Shown here: positions 45,107 through 55,248 of the stretch, piece after piece | How positions within the stretch are numbered: position 1 is the first letter of the stretch | How the letters are laid out: each line of letters starts with the position of its first letter | Assembly (NCBI RefSeq): GCF_015207005.2 | Contig: NZ_JADEXS020000001.1 | Span: 4,216,001 to 4,280,000, forward strand | Direction: 5' to 3' | DNA length: 64,000 nt | DNA from: Desmonostoc muscorum LEGE 12446 | GTDB lineage: Bacteria > Cyanobacteriota > Cyanobacteriia > Cyanobacteriales > Nostocaceae | Translations under genes and position numbers: made by a program | Notes under the pieces: generated by a model | What the model saw: only the letters and a program-made list of their open reading frames with translations | Told to the model about the DNA's origin: nothing | Databases searched by the model: none

Positions 45107-45811
45107 ATGGTTAATCAACTTTTAATCAATGATGATGATTACTATGTGCCAGATGCTAACCAGTTAGTAACTGAAGATGATACACCTGTGGACAATTTTG
45201 CATCTGCCAAACAACAACGCCTTTTAGTGAGTTCTCTTTACAGTTCTCTACAACAGACTTTTTTAGCTGAAGCTAATGTGGGCATTTACTACACAGACCT
45301 TCAGCCTCCCATTGTACCTGATGTCTTTCTCAGCTTGGATGTGCAAGTGCCTGAAAATTGGTGGGAAAAACAAAATCGTTGCTATATGGTTTGGCGTTTT
45401 GGTAAACCTCCGGAAGTTGTCCTGGAAATTGTATCTAACAAAGAAGGTGATGAACTGGGCAAAAAGCTGCAAATTTATGAACATATGCGGGCTAGTTACT
45501 ACATCGTATATGACCCGAATCAGCAATTAGGAGAAAAAGTACTACGCGTTTATGAACTCAGGGGAAGACGTTACTTTGAAAGTGAAGAAACTTGGTTAGA
45601 ACAAGTGGGTTTAGGTGTAACTTTATGGGAAGGTGAATTTGAAGGTAGACAGGATACTTGGTTACGCTGGTGCTACCAAGATGGAACTGTTTTACCAACT
45701 GGAGATGAACGCGCTTCTCAAGCTGAACAACGTGCTTCCGAAGCAGAACAACGCGCCCAAATTCTAGCAGAAAGGCTACGAGCTATGGGCATTGATCCCG
45801 ACACTATCTAA
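45107..45811 (+). CDS. Uma2 family (DUF820) putative restriction-like endonuclease
   Basis: 234 residues. PD-(D/E)XK elements: QPPIVPDVFLSLDVQVPENW, PPEVVLEIVSNKEGDELGKK and LQIYEHMRASYYIVYDP. It ends in the Ala/Glu/Gln coiled coil (RASQAEQRASEAEQRAQILA). It is longer at the N-terminus and clearly diverged from the Uma2 protein at 5532. No partner gene. Confidence 0.85.
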   Translation: MVNQLLINDDDYYVPDANQLVTEDDTPVDNFASAKQQRLLVSSLYSSLQQTFLAEANVGIYYTDLQPPIVPDVFLSLDVQVPENWWEKQNRCYMVWRFGKPPEVVLEIVSNKEGDELGKKLQIYEHMRASYYIVYDPNQQLGEKVLRVYELRGRRYFESEETWLEQVGLGVTLWEGEFEGRQDTWLRWCYQDGTVLPTGDERASQAEQRASEAEQRAQILAERLRAMGIDPDTI

Positions 45812-45818
45812 AACACTG

Positions 45819-45852
45819 ATGCAAAGAGGCAAAAAACTTTGCGTCTTTGCAT
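45819..45852. terminator. Hairpin between convergent Uma2 and miaA genes
   Basis: ATGCAAAGA...TCTTTGCAT forms a 9-bp stem, extended inside by GCAAA/TTTGC across one mismatch. No T-run directly follows on either strand, but its place between convergent stops favours a terminator function. Confidence 0.5.
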
Positions 45853-45866
45853 GAGCAAAAAAAATC

Positions 45867-46817
45867 TCACGAACTAGTGCAATTTATAAACTCATTTATT
45901 CGCTGCCAAACCTTCTCTAATAAATCAGGATCATCCGCATCAAACCACTCAATTTGTTGATATGCTCTAAACCAAGTGCGTTGTCGTTTGGCAAATTGTC
46001 TTGTATGCAAAACCGTTAATTCTTTCGCTTCGTCCAAAGAAATATCTCTAGCTAAATATTGCTTGATTTCTTGATAGCCCAAAGTGTTCAATAAAGGCAA
46101 ATCAGCACCATGTTTTTGACAAAGATATTCCACTTCAGCAACCAAACCATTTGCGATCATTTGTTCAGTACGCTGTTGAATACGAGCGCCCAACTGTTCA
46201 AGATCGCAATCCAACCCAATTTGCAAAATCGGATAATTTGGTGGATTTTCCCCTTGCTGTTCTGAAATTGGAATTCCAGTTACATAATATACTTCTAACG
46301 CTCGTAAAGTTCGCACCGAATCATTAGCATGAATTTTTTGTGCGGCAACAGGATCGACTTGTTGTAACATTGCATAGAGTTGATTTTGACCTAGAGATTC
46401 AAGTTGCGATCGCAATTCACTTTGCGGTGCCACCCGAGGAATTTTCATCCCTTGGACAATAGAACGTATATATAAACCAGTACCACCAACCATGAAGACT
46501 GGGGGGGATGAGGAAGATGAGGGAGATGAGGGAGATGAGGGAGATGGGGGAGAATTAATTAAGGCTTGCGCTTGCTGTTGGTAGTCTGCTACTGTCATCG
46601 TGTCTGTTGGCTCGCAGATATCTATTAAATAGTGCGGCACTAATTTTTGTTCAGCGATAGTTGGCTTAGCCGTGCCAATATCAAACTCACGGTAAACTTG
46701 ACGTGAATCAGCACTGAGAATTACTGAACCTAACCGCATCGCCAAGGCCAAAGCCAAACCTGACTTACCCGTTGCCGTTGCCCCACAAATTACAATTAAT
46801 TTTGTTAATTTTGTCAT
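45867..46817 (-). CDS. miaA: tRNA dimethylallyltransferase
   Basis: 316 residues. The P-loop is VICGATATGKSGLALALA, followed by ILSADSRQVYREFDIGTAKP, HYLIDICEPTDTMTVADYQQ, VFMVGGTGLYIRSIVQG and the late TRQFAKRQRTWFR. It transfers the dimethylallyl group to A37 of tRNAs reading UNN codons. Residues 89-106 (SPPSPSSPSSPSSSSSPP) are encoded by a copy of the purine 9-mer repeat that fills spacers elsewhere; they sit in a loop just before the VGGTGLY strand, so the enzyme may tolerate them. It is divergent to gyrB. Confidence 0.95.
   Translation of the reverse strand: MTKLTKLIVICGATATGKSGLALALAMRLGSVILSADSRQVYREFDIGTAKPTIAEQKLVPHYLIDICEPTDTMTVADYQQQAQALINSPPSPSSPSSPSSSSSPPVFMVGGTGLYIRSIVQGMKIPRVAPQSELRSQLESLGQNQLYAMLQQVDPVAAQKIHANDSVRTLRALEVYYVTGIPISEQQGENPPNYPILQIGLDCDLEQLGARIQQRTEQMIANGLVAEVEYLCQKHGADLPLLNTLGYQEIKQYLARDISLDEAKELTVLHTRQFAKRQRTWFRAYQQIEWFDADDPDLLEKVWQRINEFINCTSS
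46500..46551. repeat. Purine 9-mer tandem repeat inside miaA
   Basis: GGGAGATGA units in phase with the codons, coding on the reverse strand for Ser-Pro-Ser steps. The unit length of 9 keeps the frame. Confidence 0.85.
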
Positions 46818-47022
46818 TTGTCATTTGTCATTTGTCATTTCTCCCCTGCCTCCCCTGCTCCTCTGCCCCTTTGCCCCTCTCTAACGGGACTGCAACCCCT
46901 GTATAAACTTCTCTTGAAAATGCCCTACAGACGCCAGCAAGGCTTTTGTGTTACAATTTTGGAGTGTTTTTACTTTTATTTGCCTTTAGGCGAGTTCAAC
47001 CCCACGCATCAGGAGAGTTTAC

Positions 47023-48960
47023 ATGACGAGCAGTTACAGTGCCGATCAGATTCAAGTTCTGGAAGGTCTGGAAGCCGTCCGCAAACGACCAGGAATGTAC
47101 ATCGGTACCACCGGGCCGCGAGGACTCCACCATTTAGTTTACGAGGTGGTGGACAATTCAATCGATGAGGCTTTGGCGGGTCATTGCACTCATATAGAGG
47201 TGGATATCAACGCTGATGGTTCTGTGACTGTAACAGATGACGGTCGCGGTATTCCCGTCGATACTCACTCACGTACCGGGAAATCGGCTTTGGAAACCGT
47301 GATGACGGTACTGCACGCCGGTGGTAAGTTTGGCGGCGGTGGCTATAAAGTTTCTGGAGGATTGCACGGGGTTGGTATTTCTGTTGTTAATGCCCTGTCT
47401 GAGATTGTAGAAGTTACAGTTTGGCGAGATAAAAAAGTTCATATCCAGCGCTATGAACGGGGTATTCCAGTTACCGATCTGCAAGTCAAGCCTTACAAAG
47501 AAGCTAGAACCGGAACTTCTGTCACCTTTAAGCCAGATACCCAAATATTCACTACTAGTATTGAGTTTGATTACATCACTTTATCAGGTCGCCTACGAGA
47601 ATTGGCGTATCTGAATGCTGGTGTCAAAATTACCTTTACTGACCATCGTCTAGAATTACTGAAAAGTGATACACCCAAGGTAGAATCCTACGAATACAAG
47701 GGTGGCATTAAAGAGTACATTGCTTACATGAACCGTGAAAAGCAACCACTGCATGAAGAAATTATCTATGTGCAGGGGGAACGGAACAACGTACAAGTGG
47801 AAGTTTCTTTGCAATGGTGTACTGATGCTTATACGGATAATGTGCTAGGTTTTGCTAACAATATTCGCACGGTGGATGGTGGTACGCACTTAGAAGGATT
47901 GAAAGCAGTTCTGACTCGCACATTAAATGCGATCGCCCGCAAACGAAATAAAATTAAAGAAAATGAACCCAACCTCAGTGGCGAACACGTCCGAGAAGGT
48001 TTAACAGCGGTAATTTCTGTAAAAGTCCCTGATCCAGAATTTGAAGGACAAACCAAAACCAAACTCGGTAACACCGAAGTTCGCGGTATTGTCGATTCTC
48101 TGGTGGGAGAAGTCCTCACCGAGTACCTAGAATTTCACCCGGCCATCGCCGACTCAATTTTAGATAAAGCTATCCAAGCCTTCAAAGCCGCAGAAGCAGC
48201 GCGTCATGCACGGGAATTAGTCAGACGTAAATCGGTACTCGAATCTTCGCCATTACCTGGTAAATTGGCAGATTGTAGTTCTCGCGATCCTAGCGAATCA
48301 GAGATTTTCATCGTGGAAGGGGACTCAGCCGGCGGAAGTGCCAAACAAGGACGCGATCGCCGCACTCAAGCTATCTTGCCTTTACGTGGTAAAATCCTCA
48401 ACATAGAAAAAACCGACGACGCCAAAATTTATAAAAATAACGAAGTTCAAGCGTTAATTACAGCACTCGGTTTAGGTGTCAAAGGTGATGAATTCGATTC
48501 CACCCAACTGCGCTATCACCGGATAGTCATCATGACTGACGCTGACGTAGATGGAGCGCACATCCGTACTTTGTTGTTAACTTTCTTCTATCGGTATCAG
48601 CGAGCGCTCATTGAACAAGGCTTTATTTATATTGCTTGTCCCCCACTGTTTAAAGTAGAACGGGGACGTAATCATGAATATTGCTATAGCGATCGCGAAA
48701 AAGACCAAGTAATCGCCAAATTTCCAGCCAACGCCAACTACACCATCCAACGCTTCAAAGGTTTGGGTGAAATGATGCCACAACAACTCTGGGACACCAC
48801 AATGAACCCAGAAACCCGCAAAATGAAGCAAGTCGAAATTGAAGACGCCGCCGAAGCCGATCGCATTTTCACTATTTTAATGGGCGATCGTGTCGCACCT
48901 AGAAGAGAATTCATTGAAACCTATGGTTCTAAACTCAACTTCACGGATCTAGATATTTAA
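47023..48960 (+). CDS. gyrB: DNA gyrase subunit B
   Basis: 645 residues, normal for the cyanobacterial protein. GHKL ATPase motifs: [51 protein letters not shown]. The transducer and Toprim domains follow with [40 protein letters not shown] and [28 protein letters not shown] stands 8 nt before ATG 47023. It forms the A2B2 gyrase that supercoils DNA. A hairpin terminator follows. Confidence 0.97.
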   Translation: MTSSYSADQIQVLEGLEAVRKRPGMYIGTTGPRGLHHLVYEVVDNSIDEALAGHCTHIEVDINADGSVTVTDDGRGIPVDTHSRTGKSALETVMTVLHAGGKFGGGGYKVSGGLHGVGISVVNALSEIVEVTVWRDKKVHIQRYERGIPVTDLQVKPYKEARTGTSVTFKPDTQIFTTSIEFDYITLSGRLRELAYLNAGVKITFTDHRLELLKSDTPKVESYEYKGGIKEYIAYMNREKQPLHEEIIYVQGERNNVQVEVSLQWCTDAYTDNVLGFANNIRTVDGGTHLEGLKAVLTRTLNAIARKRNKIKENEPNLSGEHVREGLTAVISVKVPDPEFEGQTKTKLGNTEVRGIVDSLVGEVLTEYLEFHPAIADSILDKAIQAFKAAEAARHARELVRRKSVLESSPLPGKLADCSSRDPSESEIFIVEGDSAGGSAKQGRDRRTQAILPLRGKILNIEKTDDAKIYKNNEVQALITALGLGVKGDEFDSTQLRYHRIVIMTDADVDGAHIRTLLLTFFYRYQRALIEQGFIYIACPPLFKVERGRNHEYCYSDREKDQVIAKFPANANYTIQRFKGLGEMMPQQLWDTTMNPETRKMKQVEIEDAAEADRIFTILMGDRVAPRREFIETYGSKLNFTDLDI

Positions 48961-48998
48961 TTCAATTTTTTCTCACGATTCTAATAATTTGTGACTCT

Positions 48999-49043
48999 GG
49001 TAATGGGTAATGGGTAAAAAACCTATTACCCATTCCCTTTTTT
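48999..49043 (+). terminator. Hairpin terminator of gyrB
   Basis: GGTAATGGGTAATGGGT pairs with ACCTATTACCCATTCC (one G-U) around an A-rich loop, followed by six Ts. It begins 39 nt after the gyrB stop. Confidence 0.8.
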
Positions 49044-49149
49044 AACCTGAGTTCGACAGATGCCAAAGAACCCCGCTTCCATTCCTCTCCCCGTTTCGGG
49101 GAGAGGCTTAGAAACCCTAATTTTTCGTGCCTAACTCAGGATCTTATTG

Positions 49150-49222
49150 CAATACTGCTCGGTTAAGGAGAAATAGAGGGTAAAACAAAGAAAATTTTGT
49201 TCGCGTAAACAATGCGCGAACA
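49150..49222. repeat. Left arm of an inverted repeat flanking the condensation-domain gene
   Basis: Starts CAATACTGCTCGGTTAAGG and ends near TGCGCGAACA. The reverse complement of 50817-50891 matches along the length (about 70 bp, imperfect). Confidence 0.7.
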
Positions 49223-49248
49223 AATCGTATCGCGCATGGGCGAGCAGT

Positions 49249-49382
49249 CAATACGGTTCGGTTAAGGTTTTTTGATTAAAATTCAAAATTCCGAAGACCC
49301 GATAAATCGCCGTCTCTACAATAATCATTCCTTCGTCTTGACGCCGATTTATCGCGTCTGTTGCCTTAACCAAACAGTATTG
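49249..49382. mobile_element. 134-bp MITE-like element
   Basis: Ends CAATACGGTTCGGTTAAGG (49249-49267) and CCTTAACCAAACAGTATTG (49364-49382) are inverted repeats with three mismatches in 19. The centre (49292-49360) is a GATAAATCGCC.../GGCGATTTATC inverted repeat related to 55459-55521. No ORF. Confidence 0.65.
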
Positions 49383-49480
49383 GGCGAGGAGTGGTTTTTG
49401 AGTTGTCGTTGTGAGAGACAATAACTCTACAACGAAGCGTCCTACTTCTTCATACTTTTTTTTTGGCTAAGGTATTACTC

Positions 49481-50755
49481 ATGGAACGGTATTTAGGTGC
49501 ATTTGAACATTTATTTTGGCTCTACAACCAGTTTTATCCAATGGATTTTGCCACCGTTGCGAAACTTCAGGGGCAGTTTAGTGTCGATCAACTTTCGATG
49601 GTACTCAGGCAAATTCAGCAACGCCATCCTCTGCTCCGAGTCTGCATCGCCACTGACGCGATCGGACAGCCTAAATTTGTCGAAACCGACGACGAAATTC
49701 CGCTGCGGCTGGTCGAGAGAACGGATGATCAGCACTGGCAAGCAGAACTCGAAGTCGAACTGGCTTGCTCATTGGATTGGCAGGTAGCACCCTTACTGCG
49801 AGTCGTGCTGCTGCAATCAGAGGCTGAATCCGAACTGATGATTATTTGCCATCATGTGATCGCAGATGGGCTATCTGGCGTTTATCTAATGCGAGATATT
49901 CTCCAAAGGTTAGGAGGCGAAATATTTGAGCGATCGCACCTTTCTGCGGCATTATCGCTCGAATCATCGCTTTTTGGCATCACACCCTGTCCAGAAACTA
50001 CTCCTAAGCCCACGGACTATATACCACCCCTGTCTCGTCGTGCCCCACCCCACATTCACACCGTTGTCCTCTCTCCCGAACTCACCCAGCAACTGATCCA
50101 ACGCAGTCGAGCCGAACACACAACCGTACACGGTGCAGTCAGTGCGGCGTTCTTGCTCGCGCTCACTCAGCAAGACGCTAAACCTAGCGATGTGATGCAA
50201 TGTTTACATCCGGTCAATGTACGATCACACCTATCCTTGCCGATGCCAGATGGAGTTGGGCTTTATTTTTGCTTGTGTATGACGACTCATTCCCTTCAAC
50301 CGGATTCCGCATTTTGGGACGTTGCGCGATCAGTCAAATCTCAACTCTCACAAATCGACATTGCCCAGCAGTTAGTCGAGGAGCACCAACTTCGACAACG
50401 CGCAATTGCGAATCTCACCGATGCCACCACCTTTGCTGAAGCAGGGGGATCATCGCAATCTCCCTGTCAACTGAACGTCACAAATCTCGGTCGCATCAAT
50501 ATGGCTCAACAATACGGCAACATTTGGATTGAAGCACTCCATGCACCTGCTGTCATGCCAAGTGTGGTAGGGCGGAATGTTGGAGTTGCGACCTTGGGCG
50601 ATCGCCTCACCCTCACGCTTTCATCTACACCACTGATTGATGTTGATCGGGTTCAGAGCGAACGAGCTGCAACTGCCTTTTTATCGGAAGGAGTCAAGCG
50701 TTTAGAGCTTGCAGTAGTACAGGAAGCTACATCCGAAGCTGCCTGGCGCACATAA
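49481..50755 (+). CDS. Condensation-domain (acyltransferase-like) protein
   Basis: 424 residues from ATG 49481. The active-site motif HHxxxDG is present as ELMIICHHVIADGLSGVYLM. The N-terminus (VDQLSMVLRQIQQRHPLLRV) and later GVGLYFCLCMTT and LNVTNLGRI segments fit the condensation/CoA-dependent acyltransferase superfamily, close in layout to PapA5-type stand-alone members. There is no adenylation or carrier domain. It may join an acyl group to an alcohol or amine. The gene is flanked by a long inverted repeat and by MITEs. Codon use (CGA/CTG/GCG) differs from its neighbours, in line with acquisition. Confidence 0.8.
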   Translation: MERYLGAFEHLFWLYNQFYPMDFATVAKLQGQFSVDQLSMVLRQIQQRHPLLRVCIATDAIGQPKFVETDDEIPLRLVERTDDQHWQAELEVELACSLDWQVAPLLRVVLLQSEAESELMIICHHVIADGLSGVYLMRDILQRLGGEIFERSHLSAALSLESSLFGITPCPETTPKPTDYIPPLSRRAPPHIHTVVLSPELTQQLIQRSRAEHTTVHGAVSAAFLLALTQQDAKPSDVMQCLHPVNVRSHLSLPMPDGVGLYFCLCMTTHSLQPDSAFWDVARSVKSQLSQIDIAQQLVEEHQLRQRAIANLTDATTFAEAGGSSQSPCQLNVTNLGRINMAQQYGNIWIEALHAPAVMPSVVGRNVGVATLGDRLTLTLSSTPLIDVDRVQSERAATAFLSEGVKRLELAVVQEATSEAAWRT

Positions 50756-51342
50756 CACAACATTCTTTAAATTTTTCGAGAGTGCCTTCAGGTACAAGCA
50801 ACGTTTTTAGCTGTTTTTGTTCTCGTAAACTACACGCGAACAAATTATGATTTATTCCACCATCTATTTTCCCTTAACCGAGCAGTATTGGATCTTATTG
50901 CCCCTCTCCGAGACGGAGAGGGGTTGGGGAGAGGTTCATCGAACTCACATTTTTTGATCATTTCTACCCAAAGAAAAATTTCAAAATTTCCGGCAGGCAA
51001 AAGGCAAGAAAATTATAGAACAACACAGTTCATATCAACCCAAAACTCTGATATAGAAACGCGATTTATCGCGTCTTCTTATCGCATCTTCAAAGTTTAC
51101 GTATTTTCTCACGAATGATTCTGGATTGCTGTAGCTGTACTACCACACATCTCATTGAAATGAAAATGACTATTAAAAATTAGAAAAAACTACCTCTTTT
51201 GACTGATGGCAAATTAAGAAATTAGTCAATATTTCGTATTGATTTTTTTCTGACTCGAAACTATGTCGTTAGATAAGTGACTATATTCACAAATTCATTA
51301 ATTATTGTCAATAATTCCCTATTTAACTGGATTCTAGACAAA
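50756..51342. other. 590-bp spacer with repeat fragments
   Basis: After the inverted-repeat arm come a CCCTCTCCGAGACGGAGAGG hairpin (50901-50920) and a GCGATTTATCGCGTC piece (51060-51076). From 51110 to the fasciclin gene it is AT-rich with no further feature. Confidence 0.6.
50817..50891. repeat. Right arm of the inverted repeat flanking the condensation-domain gene
   Basis: Reads TGTTCTCGTAAACTACACGC... and ends CCCTTAACCGAGCAGTATTGG. Reverse-complement match to 49150-49222. Confidence 0.7.
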
Positions 51343-51984
51343 ATGATGAAAGCGACTAAAAGCATAGTAAAAAAAGCATTTTTTAATATTGTTGGCATAA
51401 GTACCCTGGTTGCTCTGTCTGCTTGCACTGAGCCTACCAGAGAAACTCCCATAGCAACTATTCCTCCCGTTACCCAAACCCCCATAACAACTCCTTCTCC
51501 CCTCATACCAACTCCCACTACCACGCCAAATTTAGCAGAACTGGCAAAGTCAGCAGTCGCCCAAGGACAGTTCCAAACTCTCATCAAAGCAGTGGGAGCC
51601 GCTGGCTTAAATGAACAATTGACTGCACCAGGCCCTTACACAGTTTTTGCACCCACTGACGCGGCTTTCTCTGCTTTACCAAAAGCTACTCTAGATAAAC
51701 TCTTACAGCCCGCTAACAAGGAACAATTAGTCAGACTTTTGGCTTACCAGGTTATACCTGGGCGAATTACCTCCCAAGAATTAACATCTGGACAAGTTAA
51801 AACCGTAGAAGGTACTCCCGTTAAAATCACAGTTGACCCTACGACTAAAACCATAACCGTCAATAACGCTAAAGTGACTCAGCCCGATATCCCAGCTAGC
51901 AATGGCATCGTTCACATAGTTGATCGGGTAATTCTACCACCCAATTTTCCTGCAAGTCTAACCGCTACCCCAACACCACGATAG
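51343..51984 (+). CDS. Fasciclin (FAS1) domain lipoprotein
   Basis: 213 residues from ATG 51343. A lipoprotein signal is seen: KKAFFNIVGISTLVALSAC with Cys as lipid site. A Pro/Thr-rich spacer (ATIPPVTQTPITTPSPLIPT) leads to one FAS1 domain (about 70-205) with the H1/H2 motifs APGPYTVFAPTDAAFSALPK and NGIVHIVDRVILPPN. It is a surface-exposed adhesion-type protein anchored in the membrane. An in-frame extension to 51277 is unlikely because the signal peptide starts at 51343. Confidence 0.88.
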   Translation: MMKATKSIVKKAFFNIVGISTLVALSACTEPTRETPIATIPPVTQTPITTPSPLIPTPTTTPNLAELAKSAVAQGQFQTLIKAVGAAGLNEQLTAPGPYTVFAPTDAAFSALPKATLDKLLQPANKEQLVRLLAYQVIPGRITSQELTSGQVKTVEGTPVKITVDPTTKTITVNNAKVTQPDIPASNGIVHIVDRVILPPNFPASLTATPTPR

Positions 51985-52610
51985 TTTAGCCAAGCTTCTG
52001 TCACTCTGGAGAAAAAAATAATTGTAGGCTGATCTTACCGTCCTCAAGCCACTTGACATCCAATCTACGCCTAGACGCTAAAAATCAATTAAAGAGAATT
52101 CTAGGTTGGCTGACCACTTGCCTACAGCAATTTTCAGATGAATGAAGTACACTATTACAGCCTCTAATTCCTAACCCTCTTTGCCATTTCAGGGTTTATT
52201 CAACATAACCTGGAAGCGCTACATGTGTAATATGTATGCTACAAAAAATCTCAATTTTCCAGTTAGCAACTCATCATATAATTTGATTTATTGTGAAGAT
52301 TTAAAAAAATCAATGTTCAAATCTTAGCAAAACTACCAACTTTGTTGAAAATTGATCGCTTAGCGGTCTTTTGCGCTCACTGCTCAATTTTGCCCACCAG
52401 CGAAAAACACATTTGTTATGCTTGAATAACATAACTAAATATCATCTATCAAACAACACTTAATAAGTATTTTGAGGATTTTTCATAATCAGATGACAAA
52501 TTGACAAAAAACTACTGAATCAAAAGTATGTAAGTTTACAAAAAATTTACTTAAAAAGCTTCCCAACCAAGTCGTCAGGCAAATCTTGAGTTTTCTTTGC
52601 TTAAGGTAAT

Positions 52611-52637
52611 GCCAGGTGGAAGCAAATACCATCTGGC
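52611..52637. other. Hairpin in the sigA upstream region
   Basis: GCCAGGTGG (52611-52619) pairs with CCATCTGGC (52629-52637) with one G-U pair around a 9-nt loop. No T-run follows. It may belong to a leader or small RNA. Confidence 0.4.
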
Positions 52638-53416
52638 TGAAAACTTGTTAATATCTTCATGTAGCACCCTGGGAACAGTTATTGCATCGCATGTATCCAA
52701 TGTACTTGTGCCTTAGGTAAACTAATATCAACGATCTTTCAGGGCAAATCGTTTTTGAATTGATTAAAATATCGTTGTATACAATAAGAAGAGTTTGTCA
52801 AGTTTCATAGGGCTGAAATCGCCACAGTGCGCTAACGTGTGAATAAGACCGAATTAGTTAAACCTAAAGTGATCTGCTATCAGGTCGATTCTGCCACAAC
52901 CTCAACTCCTCAGTTAAGGTAATGATTACGCAGAAGGTTAACTGCTTTGAGGCAAGCACCACCACTCTAGTTGTATTTATTGACAGGAAAAACCCACTTT
53001 GATCCAAGGACTCAATGATTTATGAAGGAAATGTAAAATAGGTAGGTTAAGACTTTTCACCTGAGTTAACATAACAATGCACTCTTTCTCAGTAATTAAT
53101 GTTGTGTAAAATACATGAAATTGAGCAAAACAAAGTGTACTTGACTTTTAAATGCAATCTAAACAACCACTGCAATTCCGAAAAGTCTAGAAAATATTTC
53201 AGGGTTTAATTCCTGTTTTTAATGTCTTTTTGGTAAAAGGAGCTAACACTTGCTTAATGAATTCATGATCGATACACAAAAAGAGTGCAATTTCTGTGAA
53301 ACAGGCTACAATCGGAAGAGTCTTTATACGAAAATCTGCCAAAAGTCTGATTGTTTGTATCGAGTGGCAAGTTTTTGATAAAGGTGAGTCTTTTTTAAGA
53401 CCAGTCACTTAAAAAC

Positions 53417-53437
53417 TATGTGTGATAGCAACACATA
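53417..53437. promoter_or_regulatory. Dyad symmetric site upstream of sigA
   Basis: TATGTGT-GATAGCA-ACACATA is a perfect 7-bp inverted repeat with a 7-nt centre, 203 nt before the sigA start. It has the shape of an operator for a dimeric regulator, but the protein is unknown. Confidence 0.35.
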
Positions 53438-53639
53438 AGATATTTACTAAAGTGAACAAGTCAACTTTAGTAGTGACTTAAACTAAAGTAAAAAGCCCTC
53501 CTACAGAGGTGCAAAAGTGCCGAAAATATCTCTGGTAAATCTGCCAAAAAGATTATTTTCGGTTTTCAACTAGCTCGTTTAAAAGAGCATTAAACACATC
53601 TTGAGTAATTGATTCTGCAAGGAGCATGAGGAACGCGGC

Positions 53640-54809
53640 ATGAACCAGGCTAACAACGTACTCGAAAGCATATATCAGCCTGACCTAGAAATAATGAATC
53701 AGCCTGAGCTCGAGTTAGAAGAACTCTTAATTGATGATGAAGAGGACTTGCTGATCATCGATGAAGGTGACGATGAGTTTTTAGAGCCTCAGTCTGATGA
53801 GGACGACGCAAAGTCTGGAAAAGCCGCTAAATCGCGTCGTCGGACACAAAGCAAGAAAAAGCACTACACTGAAGATTCGATTCGGCTTTACTTGCAAGAA
53901 ATTGGTAGAATTCGTCTGTTGCGGGCAGATGAAGAAATCGAATTGGCGCGTAAAATAGCCGATTTACTGGAATTAGAGCGGGTACGGGAAAGACTTTCAG
54001 AACAATTAGATCGCGATCCTCGTGATAGTGAATGGGCAGAAGCCGTGCAACTACCACTACCAGCTTTTCGTTATCGCCTGCATGTTGGACGCAGAGCGAA
54101 AGACAAGATGGTGCAATCTAACTTGCGTCTTGTGGTTTCAATTGCTAAGAAGTACATGAATCGTGGTTTGTCGTTCCAAGACTTAATTCAGGAAGGCAGT
54201 CTCGGTTTGATTCGCGCTGCTGAAAAGTTTGACCACGAGAAAGGTTATAAGTTTTCTACCTACGCTACATGGTGGATTCGTCAAGCAATTACCCGGGCGA
54301 TCGCCGATCAATCCCGCACTATTCGCCTTCCAGTCCACCTTTACGAAACCATTTCTCGAATTAAGAAAACTACCAAGTTGTTATCTCAAGAAATGGGTCG
54401 TAAACCCACAGAGGAAGAAATCGCTACTCGGATGGAAATGACCATTGAGAAATTGCGGTTTATTGCTAAATCTGCCCAGTTACCTATTTCATTAGAAACG
54501 CCCATCGGGAAAGAAGAAGATTCTCGGTTAGGCGATTTTATTGAATCCGATGGTGAAACGCCAGAAGATCAAGTTTCCAAAAATCTGCTGCGCGAAGACC
54601 TCGAAAAAGTTCTCGACAGTCTCAGTCCTCGTGAACGCGATGTTCTGAGACTGCGGTACGGCTTAGATGACGGTCGGATGAAGACACTTGAAGAAATTGG
54701 GCAGATTTTCAACGTCACCCGCGAACGCATTCGTCAAATTGAAGCGAAGGCACTCCGCAAGTTACGTCACCCAAATCGCAACAGCGTTCTCAAGGAATAT
54801 ATTCGGTAA
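53640..54809 (+). CDS. sigA: Principal RNA polymerase sigma factor (group 1, SigA/RpoD)
   Basis: 389 residues, the normal size of cyanobacterial SigA. An acidic N-terminus ([20 protein letters not shown]) precedes region 1.2 ([20 protein letters not shown]). Region 2 has [40 protein letters not shown] and [20 protein letters not shown] for -10 recognition. Region 3 starts [15 protein letters not shown]. Region 4.2 has [20 protein letters not shown] for -35 recognition. It is the housekeeping sigma factor. A terminator follows. The gene has a 1.65-kb gene-free upstream region. Confidence 0.95.
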   Translation: MNQANNVLESIYQPDLEIMNQPELELEELLIDDEEDLLIIDEGDDEFLEPQSDEDDAKSGKAAKSRRRTQSKKKHYTEDSIRLYLQEIGRIRLLRADEEIELARKIADLLELERVRERLSEQLDRDPRDSEWAEAVQLPLPAFRYRLHVGRRAKDKMVQSNLRLVVSIAKKYMNRGLSFQDLIQEGSLGLIRAAEKFDHEKGYKFSTYATWWIRQAITRAIADQSRTIRLPVHLYETISRIKKTTKLLSQEMGRKPTEEEIATRMEMTIEKLRFIAKSAQLPISLETPIGKEEDSRLGDFIESDGETPEDQVSKNLLREDLEKVLDSLSPRERDVLRLRYGLDDGRMKTLEEIGQIFNVTRERIRQIEAKALRKLRHPNRNSVLKEYIR

Positions 54810-54870
54810 TTAAGAGTCATTTGTCAATAGTCATTGGTGAATAAACAAATGACTAGTGACAAACAAATAA

Positions 54871-54907
54871 AAAACCTGGTAGTGAATTAGCACTCCAGGT
54901 TTTTTTA
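54871..54907 (+). terminator. Rho-independent terminator of sigA
   Basis: AAAACCTGG-T-AGTG pairs with CACT-CCAGGTTTT around AATTAG, followed by a T-run. 62 nt after the stop codon. Confidence 0.88.
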
Positions 54908-55021
54908 TTTATGGGTCATCTTACATATTAAAATTTATACCAATTTGAAAAAGGAATGCACAGATGAATTTACAGAACTCTTTCCAAGAAAGAAATTCTC
55001 AATCCAAAATCCAAATTGGTA

Positions 55022-55207
55022 TTAGAGGATACCCCAGAAGTGTAGAAAACCTTGACCAGAAAAAACTTCGACTAGTAATGCTGCTAAAAAGCCAATCATT
55101 GCCAAGCGACCGTTCCAAATTTCTGCTTGTGGAGTAAAGCCCCAACGCCAAGCGTTACGATCTTCAACTACGGGAGTAGTAACTTTTGTTGTGGTTGCAT
55201 TTGTCAT
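55022..55207 (-). CDS. hli: High-light-inducible protein (chlorophyll a/b-binding-like)
   Basis: 61 residues with a single membrane helix. The generic LHC motif ExxNGRxAMIGF is complete: [20 protein letters not shown]. The N-terminus is polar ([14 protein letters not shown]). Such one-helix proteins bind chlorophyll and carotenoid and protect photosystem assembly under strong light. An HLR1-like element lies 42-57 nt upstream of the start. Confidence 0.92.
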   Translation of the reverse strand: MTNATTTKVTTPVVEDRNAWRWGFTPQAEIWNGRLAMIGFLAALLVEVFSGQGFLHFWGIL

Positions 55208-55248
55208 GGTTGGTACTCCAAACTTTATTTTTAAGCTTTATTGCCTTA

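Larger units (their letters stand above)
48961..49480. other. Repeat-rich spacer between gyrB and the condensation-domain gene
   Basis: Holds the gyrB terminator, a fragment of the CCTCTCCCCG hairpin repeat (49080-49105), the left arm of a long inverted repeat (49150-49222) and a MITE (49249-49382). No ORF. Confidence 0.7.
51985..53639. other. 1.65-kb gene-free leader region of sigA
   Basis: No ORF with coding character on either strand. AT-rich throughout, with a hairpin at 52611-52637 and a 7-bp dyad at 53417-53437. A long leader with several promoters is plausible for the main sigma factor; a small RNA gene in here cannot be excluded or named by eye. Confidence 0.6.

Noticed and set aside
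46818..47168. 116-codon ORF overlapping the gyrB start
   Set aside because: Its second half is the wrong frame of gyrB and its first half is spacer repeats.
52800..53060. A possible 6S RNA or other structured RNA before sigA
   Set aside because: The stretch looks RNA-like in base mix, but I could not fold it into the expected long hairpin with a central bubble by eye; left as an open question in the findings.
53199..53408. 69-codon reverse ORF in the sigA upstream region
   Set aside because: No domain and no start signal; codon use looks random.
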